DNA of 64,000 nucleotides from NCBI RefSeq assembly GCF_965221945.1, contig NZ_OZ244925.1, forward strand, positions 3,782,001 through 3,846,000, given 5' to 3'. Of this stretch, positions 9,561 through 17,677 are shown in pieces (position 1 is the first letter of the stretch; each line of letters opens with the position of its first letter). The position numbers and the translations under genes are program-made. The notes under the pieces were generated by a model, which worked only from the letters and a program-made list of their open reading frames with translations, had not been told where the DNA came from and ran no database searches. This DNA comes from Poriferisodalis sp965221945 (GTDB taxonomy: Bacteria; Actinomycetota; Acidimicrobiia; Acidimicrobiales; Poriferisodalaceae).

Positions 9561-9703
9561 TCGATGCGGCAGAGACTCTCGCCGCCTTGGGCATAGAGCC
9601 AACTCTTGCCGGATCCACGGACCTAGTCGCCACGAGCCCCATCGATGGCAATGCCATCGGGCGAGTCGCGAGCGCTGACATCGGTGCCGGGGCGGATCGG
9701 TGA
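9557..9703 (+). pseudogene. 48-codon N-terminal stump of an ALDH7-type aldehyde dehydrogenase
   Basis: An ATGA overlap with the DUF917 stop opens a 48-residue frame that ends in a GTGA overlap with the next gene. Its translation resembles the extreme N terminus of family-7 aldehyde dehydrogenases (aminoadipate-semialdehyde / piperideine-6-carboxylate dehydrogenases): ETLAALGIEPTLAG followed by SPIDGNAIGRV. Those enzymes are about 500 residues, so some 450 residues including the catalytic Cys are missing. Coupling to both neighbours is preserved, as expected from a precise internal loss. A genuine small protein is possible but less likely. Confidence 0.6.
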
Positions 9704-10797
9704 CGTTCCGCGAGATAGCCGTACTCGGCTTGGGAAGCGTCGGCCGACTGACGGCCGAGCTGCTACAGGAAACCGGATTTGACGTCGCTGGCCTCGATGA
9801 ACGGGTGCCCGAGAACGTCAGCTTCCCCTGTGCTCCCATCGATGCGAGTGACGAAGCGCAACTTTCTTATGCATTGTCCGGCAGGGAAGCAGTGTTGTCA
9901 TGCCTTCCGTACGACCTCAATGCCGCTGTGGCAACTGTTGCTCACCAACTGGGGATTCACTACTTCGACCTCACCGAGGATGTCTCGACTACTCAGCGAA
10001 TCCTGGGGCTGGCAGAGACTTCGACGGCCGTCATGGCCCCCCAATGCGGACTTGCGCCCGGATTCGTGGGGATCGTCGCCGCAGACCTCGCGGCACGACT
10101 CGACACGTGCCGCTCGCTGAAGCTGCGAGCCGGAGCACTTCCGCAGCATCCCTCGGGTCGTCTCGGCTATGCGTTCAATTGGTCGCCCATGGGAGTCGTC
10201 AACGAGTACTTGAACGACTGCGAAGTCATCGAAGACGGGGTGCACAAGTTCGTATCGCCCATGGAATGGCACGAGACCGTCTACGTGGGCGGCACGAAGC
10301 TTGAAGCCTTCACGACCTCCGGCGGCATCGGAACGATGTGTTCCAGCTACCTCGGCTACGTCGACCACGTGGACTACAAGACCCTGCGGTACCCGGGTCA
10401 TGTCGACCTCATGAACTTCCTGTTCCACGAGCTGCTGATGAGAGAGCGGCGAACGCTGTCGAGCGAGATCCTGCGACGCGCCAAACCACCCGTCAAAGAC
10501 GACGTTGTCTATGTCCACATCGCAGCAGAAGGAGAAAAGGGAGGCAACCCACTCCGGTTGGAGTACGTCCGGTCGTTCTTGCCGATACGACTCTGCGGAC
10601 GCTCAAGAACGGCCATTGCCTGGACAACAGCAGCGTCTGCCGTGGGGGTCATCGAACTCGTGCGGCGCGGCGAACTTCTTGCGAAGGGGTTCCTCAAGCA
10701 GGAGGCAGTGCCGTTTGCGTCGTTCACGTTGACTCCGACGGGTTCGCTATTCGTCGAGTCTGACCCGGCCGTTGGGCATCGAGATCTGTTTGCATGA
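9700..10797 (+). CDS. Saccharopine-dehydrogenase-like / lysine 6-dehydrogenase-like oxidoreductase
   Basis: The 365-residue protein starts at a GTG overlapping the previous stop. It has an N-terminal Rossmann motif (IAVLGLGSVGRLTAELL), then CLPYDLNAAVATVAHQLG and GLAPGFVGIVAADLA, which are typical of the saccharopine dehydrogenase / lysine 6-dehydrogenase family. Such enzymes oxidise lysine to aminoadipate semialdehyde or act on saccharopine-like conjugates using NAD. The gene lies directly after the ALDH7-like stump, the enzyme that would normally handle its product, and overlaps the downstream decarboxylase by 4 bases. Lysine is the first substrate to test, but an opine-type substrate is also plausible. 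Confidence 0.8.
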   Translation: MTFREIAVLGLGSVGRLTAELLQETGFDVAGLDERVPENVSFPCAPIDASDEAQLSYALSGREAVLSCLPYDLNAAVATVAHQLGIHYFDLTEDVSTTQRILGLAETSTAVMAPQCGLAPGFVGIVAADLAARLDTCRSLKLRAGALPQHPSGRLGYAFNWSPMGVVNEYLNDCEVIEDGVHKFVSPMEWHETVYVGGTKLEAFTTSGGIGTMCSSYLGYVDHVDYKTLRYPGHVDLMNFLFHELLMRERRTLSSEILRRAKPPVKDDVVYVHIAAEGEKGGNPLRLEYVRSFLPIRLCGRSRTAIAWTTAASAVGVIELVRRGELLAKGFLKQEAVPFASFTLTPTGSLFVESDPAVGHRDLFA

Positions 10798-12212
10798 CTT
10801 CGGCGCACACCGCATCGCTTGATCCGCTCGACCTTGAGGCCTTTCGACGTCACGCCCATTCGCTCGTCGACTGGGTGGCTGACTATCTGGCCGGGCTCGA
10901 CAACCTCTCCGTGTGCTCGACTGTCAACCCAGGTGATGTCCGTGCGAAGCTCCCCCAGCGAGCTCCGGAGCAGCCCGAGCCCTTCGAGGCTCTGCTGACT
11001 GACCTTGACCGTGTTGTGGTGCCCGGAATTGTGCACTGGCAGCATCCGGGATGGCTGGGCTATTTCCCGGCCGGTTCCTCGCCGGCATCGGTGCTCGGCG
11101 AATTGGCCTGCGCCGGCTTCGGCGTCGTCGGCATGCTGTGGTCCTCCTCGCCAGCGGCGACCGAGATCGAATCGCATGTTCTGGACTGGCTCGTCGACCT
11201 GTTGGGTGTGCCGCAGCATTGGAAGACGACCGACATCGGCGGAGGCGTCCTCCAATCGGGCGCGTCGGCGTCCACCCACACGATGCTTGTCGTCGCCCGC
11301 GAGGTCTGCCGCAAGCGAACGGGGGCAGCCATCGATGACATGGTGGTCTACACGTCGCGCGAAGCCCATTCCTCGGTCGAGAAGGGCGCCCGCGTCGCCG
11401 GGTACCGACACATCCGTTTCGTGGGAACCGACGCCGAATTCGCCATGCGACCCGATGCACTTGCTGCCGCGGTCGAATCGGATCGGGCAGGCGGCTTGAT
11501 GCCCGCGTTCGTGTGCTCGACGGTCGGGACGACCGGAACCACAGCAGTCGATCCGGTTCGTGAGATTGCAGCAATGGCCCGCTCCGAGCACCTCTGGCAT
11601 CACGTTGACGCCGCATACGCAGGATCAGCCATGATCTGCGACGAGTTCCGGCCCTATCAGGACGGCCTGGAACTCGTCGACAGCTACACCTTCAACCCTC
11701 ACAAATGGCTGGCCACCAACCTCGACTGCTCCGTCATGTGGGTCGCAGACCGGCGGCCGCTCATCGAGACCCTGAGCATCCTGCCGCCCTACCTGCAAAA
11801 CGCAGCCACAGCGTCAGGTCACGTCATCGATTACCGGGATTGGCATCTGCCACTGGACCGGCCCTTTAGGGCGCTGAAGCTCTGGTTCGTGCTGCGCAGT
11901 TTCGGGGCGGACGGGCTGCGCAAGATGATTCGGAACCATGTGGCGTGGACGCGCCGGATCGCAAAGCACATCGACCGTCATCCCAGACTCGAGCGCATCG
12001 CAGAGGTTTCGTTCGCGTTGGTCGCATTCGCTCATCGGGACGGCAATACGGCTACCGATGACCTCGTGGAGAGGATCAACCGGGACGGGCGCTTCTACAT
12101 CACCGCCTCCGAGGTCGACGGCCGTCGTTACGCTCGAATCGTTGTTGGTTCGACCTGGACTACCGAGGCTCATATCGACGCTGTGTGGGACTTGATCGAC
12201 AAGAGCGCGTGA
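10794..12212 (+). CDS. PLP-dependent amino-acid decarboxylase (aromatic-L-amino-acid decarboxylase family)
   Basis: This 472-residue group II PLP decarboxylase shows the family hallmarks in order: HWQHPGWLGYFPAGSSPAS near the N terminus, LQSGASASTHTMLVVAR, the cofactor-contacting HVDAAYAGSAMICDEFR, and the Schiff-base lysine in NPHKWLATNLDCSVMWV (about Lys304). The substrate could be Tyr, Trp, Dopa, Phe or another bulky amino acid. The product is an amine plus CO2. Overlap with both neighbours (ATGA upstream, GTGA downstream) places it inside the transporter operon. The combination with a lysine-dehydrogenase-like enzyme is unusual. Confidence 0.92.
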   Translation: MTSAHTASLDPLDLEAFRRHAHSLVDWVADYLAGLDNLSVCSTVNPGDVRAKLPQRAPEQPEPFEALLTDLDRVVVPGIVHWQHPGWLGYFPAGSSPASVLGELACAGFGVVGMLWSSSPAATEIESHVLDWLVDLLGVPQHWKTTDIGGGVLQSGASASTHTMLVVAREVCRKRTGAAIDDMVVYTSREAHSSVEKGARVAGYRHIRFVGTDAEFAMRPDALAAAVESDRAGGLMPAFVCSTVGTTGTTAVDPVREIAAMARSEHLWHHVDAAYAGSAMICDEFRPYQDGLELVDSYTFNPHKWLATNLDCSVMWVADRRPLIETLSILPPYLQNAATASGHVIDYRDWHLPLDRPFRALKLWFVLRSFGADGLRKMIRNHVAWTRRIAKHIDRHPRLERIAEVSFALVAFAHRDGNTATDDLVERINRDGRFYITASEVDGRRYARIVVGSTWTTEAHIDAVWDLIDKSA

Positions 12213-13300
12213 CGATGGCCCCGATCCCGGTACCGTCGATCTCACCCATCCGGGATCACACTCGCGAGACAAGATCCAAGAGCGGCAGAGGTATCGGGTT
12301 CAAGTACCTGACGCGGCGGGCGGCAACGAGTCTCCTCGTGATCCTGGGCGTCGTCACGATCACGTTTGTGGTCTCGCGCCTCGTTCCGTCGGACCCAGCT
12401 CAGCTGTATGCAGGGGCGCGAGCCCGTCCTGAGCAGGTGGAGCAGGTTCGGCAGGATCTCAACCTCGATGCACCGGTGCTTTCCCAATATGTGTCCTACC
12501 TCGGGGACTTGGCGCGGGGCGATCTCGGAGTGTCGTTCGCTACGCGACGTCCAATCGCACAGGACCTGCGTCGATTCCTGCCGGCAACCCTGGAGCTGGC
12601 GCTCGCGGCAACGCTGCTGTCAATGATCATCGGCATACCAGCCGGTGTCTTGGCAGCGGCTCGCCGAAGCCGTCTGAGCGACACCTTCATTCGCTTGTTC
12701 GCGGTGACGGGAGTGTCGATGCCAGTGTTCTGGGGTGCCCTGCTGCTGCAATTGCTGTTCGCATCCCGCTTGGGATGGCTGCCGCTCGCTGGTCGAACCG
12801 ACTCCCGGGTGACCTTCGATGAGATCACCGGTTTCTTCGCCATCGACTCGTTGCTGTCAGGAAGCCCGTCGAACTTCGCAGACGTGATCGTTCACCTCGC
12901 GATGCCGGTGGCGGTGATGGCCGCGTACCCCCTCGGGCTCACGATCCGACTGATACGGGGCTCGATGCTCGAAGTGCTGGGCAGCGACTACATCGAAGCC
13001 GCACAGGTAGCACAGGTTCCCCGGCGCACCGTGCTCAGCCGACTCGCGCTGAAGAATGCTGTCCTGCCTGCACTGACGGTGCTGGGGCTGACGTTCGCCT
13101 ATTCGGTGTCGAGCGCGTTCTTGGTGGAGACCGTGTTCGCATGGCCAGGCATCGGCAAGTATCTGACCGACGCGGTGGTGCGTGTCGACTACCCGGTGAT
13201 TGCGGCGGCAGCGATGGCCGTCACGATCGTGTATGTGCTGGTCAACCTCGCGTTGGATCTGATTCAGGCGCGGTTGGATCCCCGAGTGGTGCTGGGCTGA
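12209..13300 (+). CDS. Peptide-type ABC transporter permease (DppB-like)
   Basis: The inner-membrane permease has an N-terminal transmembrane helix (SLLVILGVVTITFVVSRL), PSDPAQLY and the conserved cytoplasmic EAA-type loop DYIEAAQVAQVPRRTVLSRL. I chose the GTG at 12209, which overlaps the decarboxylase stop (GTGA). GTG at 12185 and ATG at 12215 are alternatives. It pairs with the next permease, whose ATG overlaps this stop. The receptor is probably the lipoprotein at 6726. Confidence 0.92.
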   Translation: MTMAPIPVPSISPIRDHTRETRSKSGRGIGFKYLTRRAATSLLVILGVVTITFVVSRLVPSDPAQLYAGARARPEQVEQVRQDLNLDAPVLSQYVSYLGDLARGDLGVSFATRRPIAQDLRRFLPATLELALAATLLSMIIGIPAGVLAAARRSRLSDTFIRLFAVTGVSMPVFWGALLLQLLFASRLGWLPLAGRTDSRVTFDEITGFFAIDSLLSGSPSNFADVIVHLAMPVAVMAAYPLGLTIRLIRGSMLEVLGSDYIEAAQVAQVPRRTVLSRLALKNAVLPALTVLGLTFAYSVSSAFLVETVFAWPGIGKYLTDAVVRVDYPVIAAAAMAVTIVYVLVNLALDLIQARLDPRVVLG

Positions 13301-14229
13301 TGCACACAGATCCGCAGCCGCCTGCGCGCCGGTTCGGCCTCGGCGCTGCGGGACGAGACCGTCGCAGGTTCGTGGCGCCGGGCGGAGCGCTGTGGCATTT
13401 CGTCCGAAGCCGGCTGGGAGTCGCTGCGACGGTGATTGTGGTGCTGTTCACGCTGGCAGCGGTGTTGGCTCCGTGGCTGACGCCGTATGCCGACGCCGGC
13501 CGCGGCGTGCCTGACTTGCCTATCCGGCTCCAAGAACCCAGCTGGTCACATTGGTTGGGCACCGACGACCTAGGGCGCGATGTGCTTGCTCGGATCCTGT
13601 TCGGTGCTCGCACCGCGATGTATGTCGCTGTCGGGGTCGTGGTGCTGTCCGTTGTGATCGGTGTCGTGGTAGGTGCCATTGCCGGGTACTTCGGTCGTTG
13701 GGTGGACGAAATCCTGATGCGCATCACCGACACGTTCCTCGCGTTTCCTCCGCTGTTGCTGGCAGTGCTGGTTGCTGCCGCTCTGGGTGCGAGCTTGCGG
13801 AACACGGTCATCGCCATCGCGATCTCGTGGTGGCCTTGGTACGCGCGTCTGGTGCGTTCCCAAGTGCTGAGTCTGCGAGAACGCTCCTTCGTCAAGGCGG
13901 TCAGGGCCATCGGCGTCCCCGACCGACGCGTCATCACTGTGCACATCGTGCCCAATGCGATGGCGCCAGTGTGGGTTCAGGCAACGGCCGATCTCGGCGC
14001 GGCAGTCCTCACGGCTGCGGGATTGAGCTTTGTGGGACTCGGACCGCGGCCGCCAACCGCGGATTGGGGAACCATGATCGCCCAAGGCCGCCAATACGTC
14101 CTCTCGGGACAGTGGTGGATCGCCGGCTTCGCCGGAGCTGCCATCGTGATTGTGGCAATGGCCTTCAACCTCGCCGGCGACGTCATCCGAGATGTCACCG
14201 ATCCCCGCACCCGAGGTGACCAGCAATGA
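13300..14229 (+). CDS. Peptide-type ABC transporter permease (DppC-like)
   Basis: Second permease, 309 residues from the ATG at 13300, which overlaps the preceding TGA by one base. It has the N-terminal cytoplasmic segment and first helix (GVAATVIVVLFTLAAVLAPW), the DppC hallmark HWLGTDDLGRDVLARILFGA and the EAA-like loop RSFVKAVRAIGVPDRRVI. A longer upstream frame exists but overlaps dppB by 160 bases and was rejected. It ends in a 4-base overlap with the first ATPase. Confidence 0.93.
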   Translation: MHTDPQPPARRFGLGAAGRDRRRFVAPGGALWHFVRSRLGVAATVIVVLFTLAAVLAPWLTPYADAGRGVPDLPIRLQEPSWSHWLGTDDLGRDVLARILFGARTAMYVAVGVVVLSVVIGVVVGAIAGYFGRWVDEILMRITDTFLAFPPLLLAVLVAAALGASLRNTVIAIAISWWPWYARLVRSQVLSLRERSFVKAVRAIGVPDRRVITVHIVPNAMAPVWVQATADLGAAVLTAAGLSFVGLGPRPPTADWGTMIAQGRQYVLSGQWWIAGFAGAAIVIVAMAFNLAGDVIRDVTDPRTRGDQQ

Positions 14230-15155
14230 CACCTCTTCTTGAAGTCCAGGACCTGCATGTGTCATTCAATCCCCCCACGGGGTCCGTGCGCGCTGTACGC
14301 GGCGTGTCGCTAAAGGTCGGCCAGGGAGAGATATTGGGGGTGGTCGGCGAGTCGGGCTGCGGCAAGACCGTGTTGTTTCGAGCCCTGCTCGGATTGTTGC
14401 CCGCCACCGCGACCGTGAGCGGCGCGTTGCGCTTTCGCGGTGAGATGATGCCTGTCGACGGCGCCCTTCAGGACGCAGCGGCGCTCGTCTATCAGAATCC
14501 GGGCGCTGCGCTGAACCCTGTGTTCACCATCGGCCGGCAGCTGCAACTCGTCGCCGGTACCCGAGATTCCGAGGTTCTGTGCGGTTTGCTGGCCCAGGCA
14601 GGTCTTGCGGAACCGGAGCGCTTGCTGGATTCCTATCCGCATGAGTTCTCGGGCGGGATGAGACAACGGGCAGTGATCGCTCTTGCACTCGCTCAGAACC
14701 CGCGTCTCCTGATTGCTGACGAGCCGACCACTGCGCTCGACGTCACAACACAGGCACAGGTCTTGGACCTCATCGCCGACCTGCGCCAATCGAGTCAGCT
14801 CGCTGTCGTGCTCATCAGTCACGACCTGGCTGCGATCCGGCGCGTGTGCGACCGAGTCGTAGTGCTGTATGCCGGTCGTGTCGCTGAGACCGGCTTTACC
14901 GATCAAGTCCTCGACAGGCCGACTCACCCCTACACGCAAGCCTTGCTCGAATCGGTTCCTCGACCTGAGGCGGTGGGCGGAGACCTGCTTTCGATTCCTG
15001 GGAGCGTTCCCGATGGTCGTGACGAGATCACCGGCTGCGCCTTCGCGCCTCGATGCCGCCACGCCAGCGATCCCTGCCGTGTCGGACAGCCGCCGCTGCA
15101 CCGAGTTCAGACGGGCCACGACGCTGCGTGTGTCTTGGTGGAGGCCTCGAAGTGA
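14226..15155 (+). CDS. Peptide-type ABC transporter ATPase (DppD-like)
   Basis: The 309-residue ATPase has Walker A (GESGCGKT, about residue 40), signature FSGGMRQRAVIALALAQ, Walker B LLIADEPTTALD and the H-loop LISHD. The C-terminal oligopeptide-transport extension is complete, with GCAFAPRCRHASDPC, whose cysteines can bind an Fe-S cluster in some DppD proteins. ATGA overlap upstream and GTGA overlap downstream show translational coupling within the operon. Confidence 0.94.
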   Translation: MTPLLEVQDLHVSFNPPTGSVRAVRGVSLKVGQGEILGVVGESGCGKTVLFRALLGLLPATATVSGALRFRGEMMPVDGALQDAAALVYQNPGAALNPVFTIGRQLQLVAGTRDSEVLCGLLAQAGLAEPERLLDSYPHEFSGGMRQRAVIALALAQNPRLLIADEPTTALDVTTQAQVLDLIADLRQSSQLAVVLISHDLAAIRRVCDRVVVLYAGRVAETGFTDQVLDRPTHPYTQALLESVPRPEAVGGDLLSIPGSVPDGRDEITGCAFAPRCRHASDPCRVGQPPLHRVQTGHDAACVLVEASK

Positions 15156-15928
15156 CTCCACTCCTCTCCATTCAGAGCTTGCGTGTGGGTTACGCGAACC
15201 GTGCGTCGAGACATACGCGGTCGAACTTGGTGATCGACGATATGGACCTCGAGGTGTTCGAGGGCGAGACGCTTGCGGTTGTCGGTGAGTCAGGAGCGGG
15301 AAAGTCCACTCTCGCCGAAGCCATAATCGGTCTGATCCAACCCACTGACGGCAGCATCCGCTTCGATGGCCTTGAGCTCGTCGGCTTGCGAGGGCGGAAC
15401 CGGCGCCGGATTCGGAGCCGAATGCAAATGGTGGCGCAGAACCCGCTGCTCGCACTCAATCCACGCCGACCCATCGGAAACCAGGTCGAAGAGCCGCTGC
15501 TCGTTCACACGCGGCTCAAACGGGCCCAGCGCCGACTGCGTGCGGACGAGATGATGGCCGCACTCGATCTGAGTCCTGCCATGCGTGACCGGCTCCCGCA
15601 CGAACTCAGCGGCGGTCAGGCCCAACGGGTTGTGCTCGCTCGGGCACTGGTCCTCGAGCCCTCGATGATGATCTTCGACGAACCGACATCTTCGCTCGAC
15701 GTCTCTGTGCAGGCAGGCGTGCTGAACCTCCTGCAGCAGCTCAAAGCAGATCGCAGCCTCACGTATCTGTTCATCACGCACGACCTCGGCGTCGCTCGAC
15801 ACCTTGCGGACCGAATCGCAGTCATGCGCTTCGGAGAAATAGTGGAGGAACAGACGACTCGTGCACTCTTCGAAGCTCCTCAGCATTCCTACACGTGCAC
15901 GCTGCTCGGGTCATCGTTGACGGTCTAG
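15152..15928 (+). CDS. Peptide-type ABC transporter ATPase (DppF-like)
   Basis: The second ATPase is 258 residues when started at the GTG (15152) overlapping the dppD stop. An upstream in-frame start would run 100 bases into dppD. Walker A is GESGAGKS, the signature LSGGQAQRVVLARAL and Walker B MMIFDEPTSSLDVS. Unlike many DppF proteins it ends soon after the D-loop/H-loop region (HSYTCTLLGSS) and lacks the usual cysteine-containing tail. It is the last gene of the operon that begins at 6726. Confidence 0.92.
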   Translation: MTPLLSIQSLRVGYANRASRHTRSNLVIDDMDLEVFEGETLAVVGESGAGKSTLAEAIIGLIQPTDGSIRFDGLELVGLRGRNRRRIRSRMQMVAQNPLLALNPRRPIGNQVEEPLLVHTRLKRAQRRLRADEMMAALDLSPAMRDRLPHELSGGQAQRVVLARALVLEPSMMIFDEPTSSLDVSVQAGVLNLLQQLKADRSLTYLFITHDLGVARHLADRIAVMRFGEIVEEQTTRALFEAPQHSYTCTLLGSSLTV

Positions 15929-16151
15929 GAGGACGCCGCGGCGCTCGACAACGGGACAGTGCCGCCGGACTTCTCGCCGAGAGGCGCGGAAGCAGAGTGC
16001 ATCGCCCACGAATTGGCGGCCGGGAACAAGTGCGTGCAGTCGCGGCATTGGGACTGGCGAATCGACATCTAGCCGGCGGGACGCCAACCGTGTTGAGTCA
16101 ATCGCGCGCTTCTGTACCATATTTTTTATAAAACAGATAAATTGACTCGAA
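15929..16151. promoter_or_regulatory. Intergenic region with AT-rich palindrome upstream of the nagA unit
   Basis: The first 150 bases are GC-rich and I see no gene in them. From 16091 the composition changes sharply. GAGTCAAT (16095-16102) and ATTGACTC (16141-16148) form an inverted repeat around an AT-rich core that contains the palindrome TTTTATAAAA at 16124-16133. TTGAGT (16093-16098) with TACCAT (16115-16120) is a possible -35/-10 pair with 16-bp spacing. The same palindrome lies upstream of the sugar-transporter gene at 18808-18817, so this is a candidate operator of the LacI-type regulator. Confidence 0.5.
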
Positions 16152-16364
16152 GTGTCCTGTTCGATCATCACCGTGCATGGGTCTTGCGCCCCTGCGACGA
16201 CACTCGGTGATCGACTCAGTTCCCCTTTGATCGAGCGGATCCATGCAACGGCCGACAGATCGGCTCTTGTCGCCAGCTATGGAGTGCCCGAGCGCCTGCA
16301 GTTTGCAGATCCGGAAACCGAGTACGGCGTGCTCGGCGCTTCGTGGATGGCGAGGACTCCATGA
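16152..16364 (+). CDS. Small ORF coupled to nagA; possible remnant
   Basis: A 70-codon GTG-started frame ends in a 4-base ATGA overlap with nagA, so it is positioned like the first cistron of that unit. I do not recognise it. The tail (LQFADPETEYGVLGASWMA) is loosely like the C-terminal glycine/alanine-rich end of sugar kinases such as ROK or BadF-type N-acetylglucosamine kinases, which would make sense beside nagA. If so, only the end of the kinase is left. A stop codon lies 2 codons upstream of the start, so no longer frame exists. Confidence 0.35.
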   Translation: MSCSIITVHGSCAPATTLGDRLSSPLIERIHATADRSALVASYGVPERLQFADPETEYGVLGASWMARTP

Positions 16365-17527
16365 GCACCGGCGCAACTCATGTCGTGGGAGGAGACGTGC
16401 TTCTGCCGGGCGGGGTCGAGCGCACTGACGTGACTGTCTCCGACGGACGCATTCGATACATCGGCTCAACAGCTGACATCGGAACAGGTGATGTCGTCTT
16501 GGATGTCAGCGGCATGCTTGTCGTCCCGGGGCTCATCGACCTGCAGTGCAACGGGGCGGGTGGTGCCGACGTCACCGATGACGCCGGGGCAATAGGCACG
16601 TTGAGCACGGTCCTTCCGCGATTCGGGGTCACGAGCTTTCTCCCCACCGTCGTTACTTCTGACGCGAAGTCGAGGAGGGCAGCGATCGAGGCCCTGATCG
16701 GCTTCCAGCCCCATGGGGCCACGGCTCGACCTCTCGGGTTGCACTTCGAGGGTCCCGCGATTTCGCCGGACCACTTGGGAGCACACAATGCTGCGCTTGT
16801 CGCGTCGCCCCGCATGCTGAGCGAGGAGATCGAGGAGTGGACGCAATCGGGAGCAGTTGCGCTTGTCACGTTGGCTCCGGAGCTCGACGGCGGCATCGCC
16901 GCTATCGAGCAGCTCTGCTCCGGCGGAGTAGTTGTGTTCGCTGGACACACTTCGATGACGCCAGGCGTCTTGCAACGGGCGCGCGCAGCGGGGCTTCGGG
17001 GCGTGACCCACCTGTTCAACGCGATGTCGGCCTTCGCACATCGGCGTCCTGGGCCCGTTGGCGCTGTGCTCGCGGACGATTTCGTCGTGGCAAGCGTGAT
17101 CTGCGACGGCATCCACGTCGATCCTGTAGCGGTCCGCGTCGCATGGCGGTCTCTCGGTGCCGAGCGCTTCTTGCTGGTTTCTGACTCGTCCGCCCCGCTG
17201 GGTCAACCCGCGGGCTGCTTCCGGTTGGGTCGACGAGCAGTTGTTTATGACGGCGTCGGGGTGCGGACGCCAGACGGCGTTCTCGCCGGGAGCGCATTGG
17301 GGCTGGACCAAGCGGTGCGCAATCTCACCAGGTTCACCGGCTGCACGCCGACGGAGGCGCTCGGTGCTGCGACAGCGGTGCCGGCGGATGTTCTCGGGAG
17401 GGCAGACATCGGCCGAATCACCGTCGGTGCGCGAGGCGATCTCATCATTCTCGATGAACAGCTTCGCCTCTGCCGAACAATGGTGGCTGGCGTCACGGCG
17501 TGGTCACACTCGCAGGCTGCGAGCTGA
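16361..17527 (+). CDS. nagA: N-acetylglucosamine-6-phosphate deacetylase
   Basis: NagA removes acetate from GlcNAc-6-P in amino-sugar catabolism and cell-wall recycling. The 388-residue protein (ATG 16361, overlapping the small upstream frame) has PGLIDLQCNGAGG, the metal-site Glu region LHFEGPAISPDHLGAHN, HLFNAMSAFAHRRPG, CDGIHVDP and the catalytic-Asp region LLVSDSSAPLG, in family order. The length is typical. No nagB or PTS genes are beside it. Control by the TTTTATAAAA-containing upstream region is likely. Confidence 0.92.
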   Translation: MSTGATHVVGGDVLLPGGVERTDVTVSDGRIRYIGSTADIGTGDVVLDVSGMLVVPGLIDLQCNGAGGADVTDDAGAIGTLSTVLPRFGVTSFLPTVVTSDAKSRRAAIEALIGFQPHGATARPLGLHFEGPAISPDHLGAHNAALVASPRMLSEEIEEWTQSGAVALVTLAPELDGGIAAIEQLCSGGVVVFAGHTSMTPGVLQRARAAGLRGVTHLFNAMSAFAHRRPGPVGAVLADDFVVASVICDGIHVDPVAVRVAWRSLGAERFLLVSDSSAPLGQPAGCFRLGRRAVVYDGVGVRTPDGVLAGSALGLDQAVRNLTRFTGCTPTEALGAATAVPADVLGRADIGRITVGARGDLIILDEQLRLCRTMVAGVTAWSHSQAAS

Positions 17528-17677
17528 CGGGGTGGAGGTCGTAATAGCGCGCGACGAGCACATGGTCGGAGAACTCGCCGCATCGAACACCGGTCCGCCG
17601 AGAAGGGAACCTTGTAGCCCACGGGCTTTCCGGTAGGTTCAGATGGCCTTGCACGAGTTCGTCTCAGACAGCTTCTC

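Noticed and set aside
13141..13299. N-terminal extension of the second peptide-type permease
   Set aside because: It would overlap dppB by 160 bases with an Arg-rich, non-homologous peptide; the ATG at 13300 fits family length and operon spacing.
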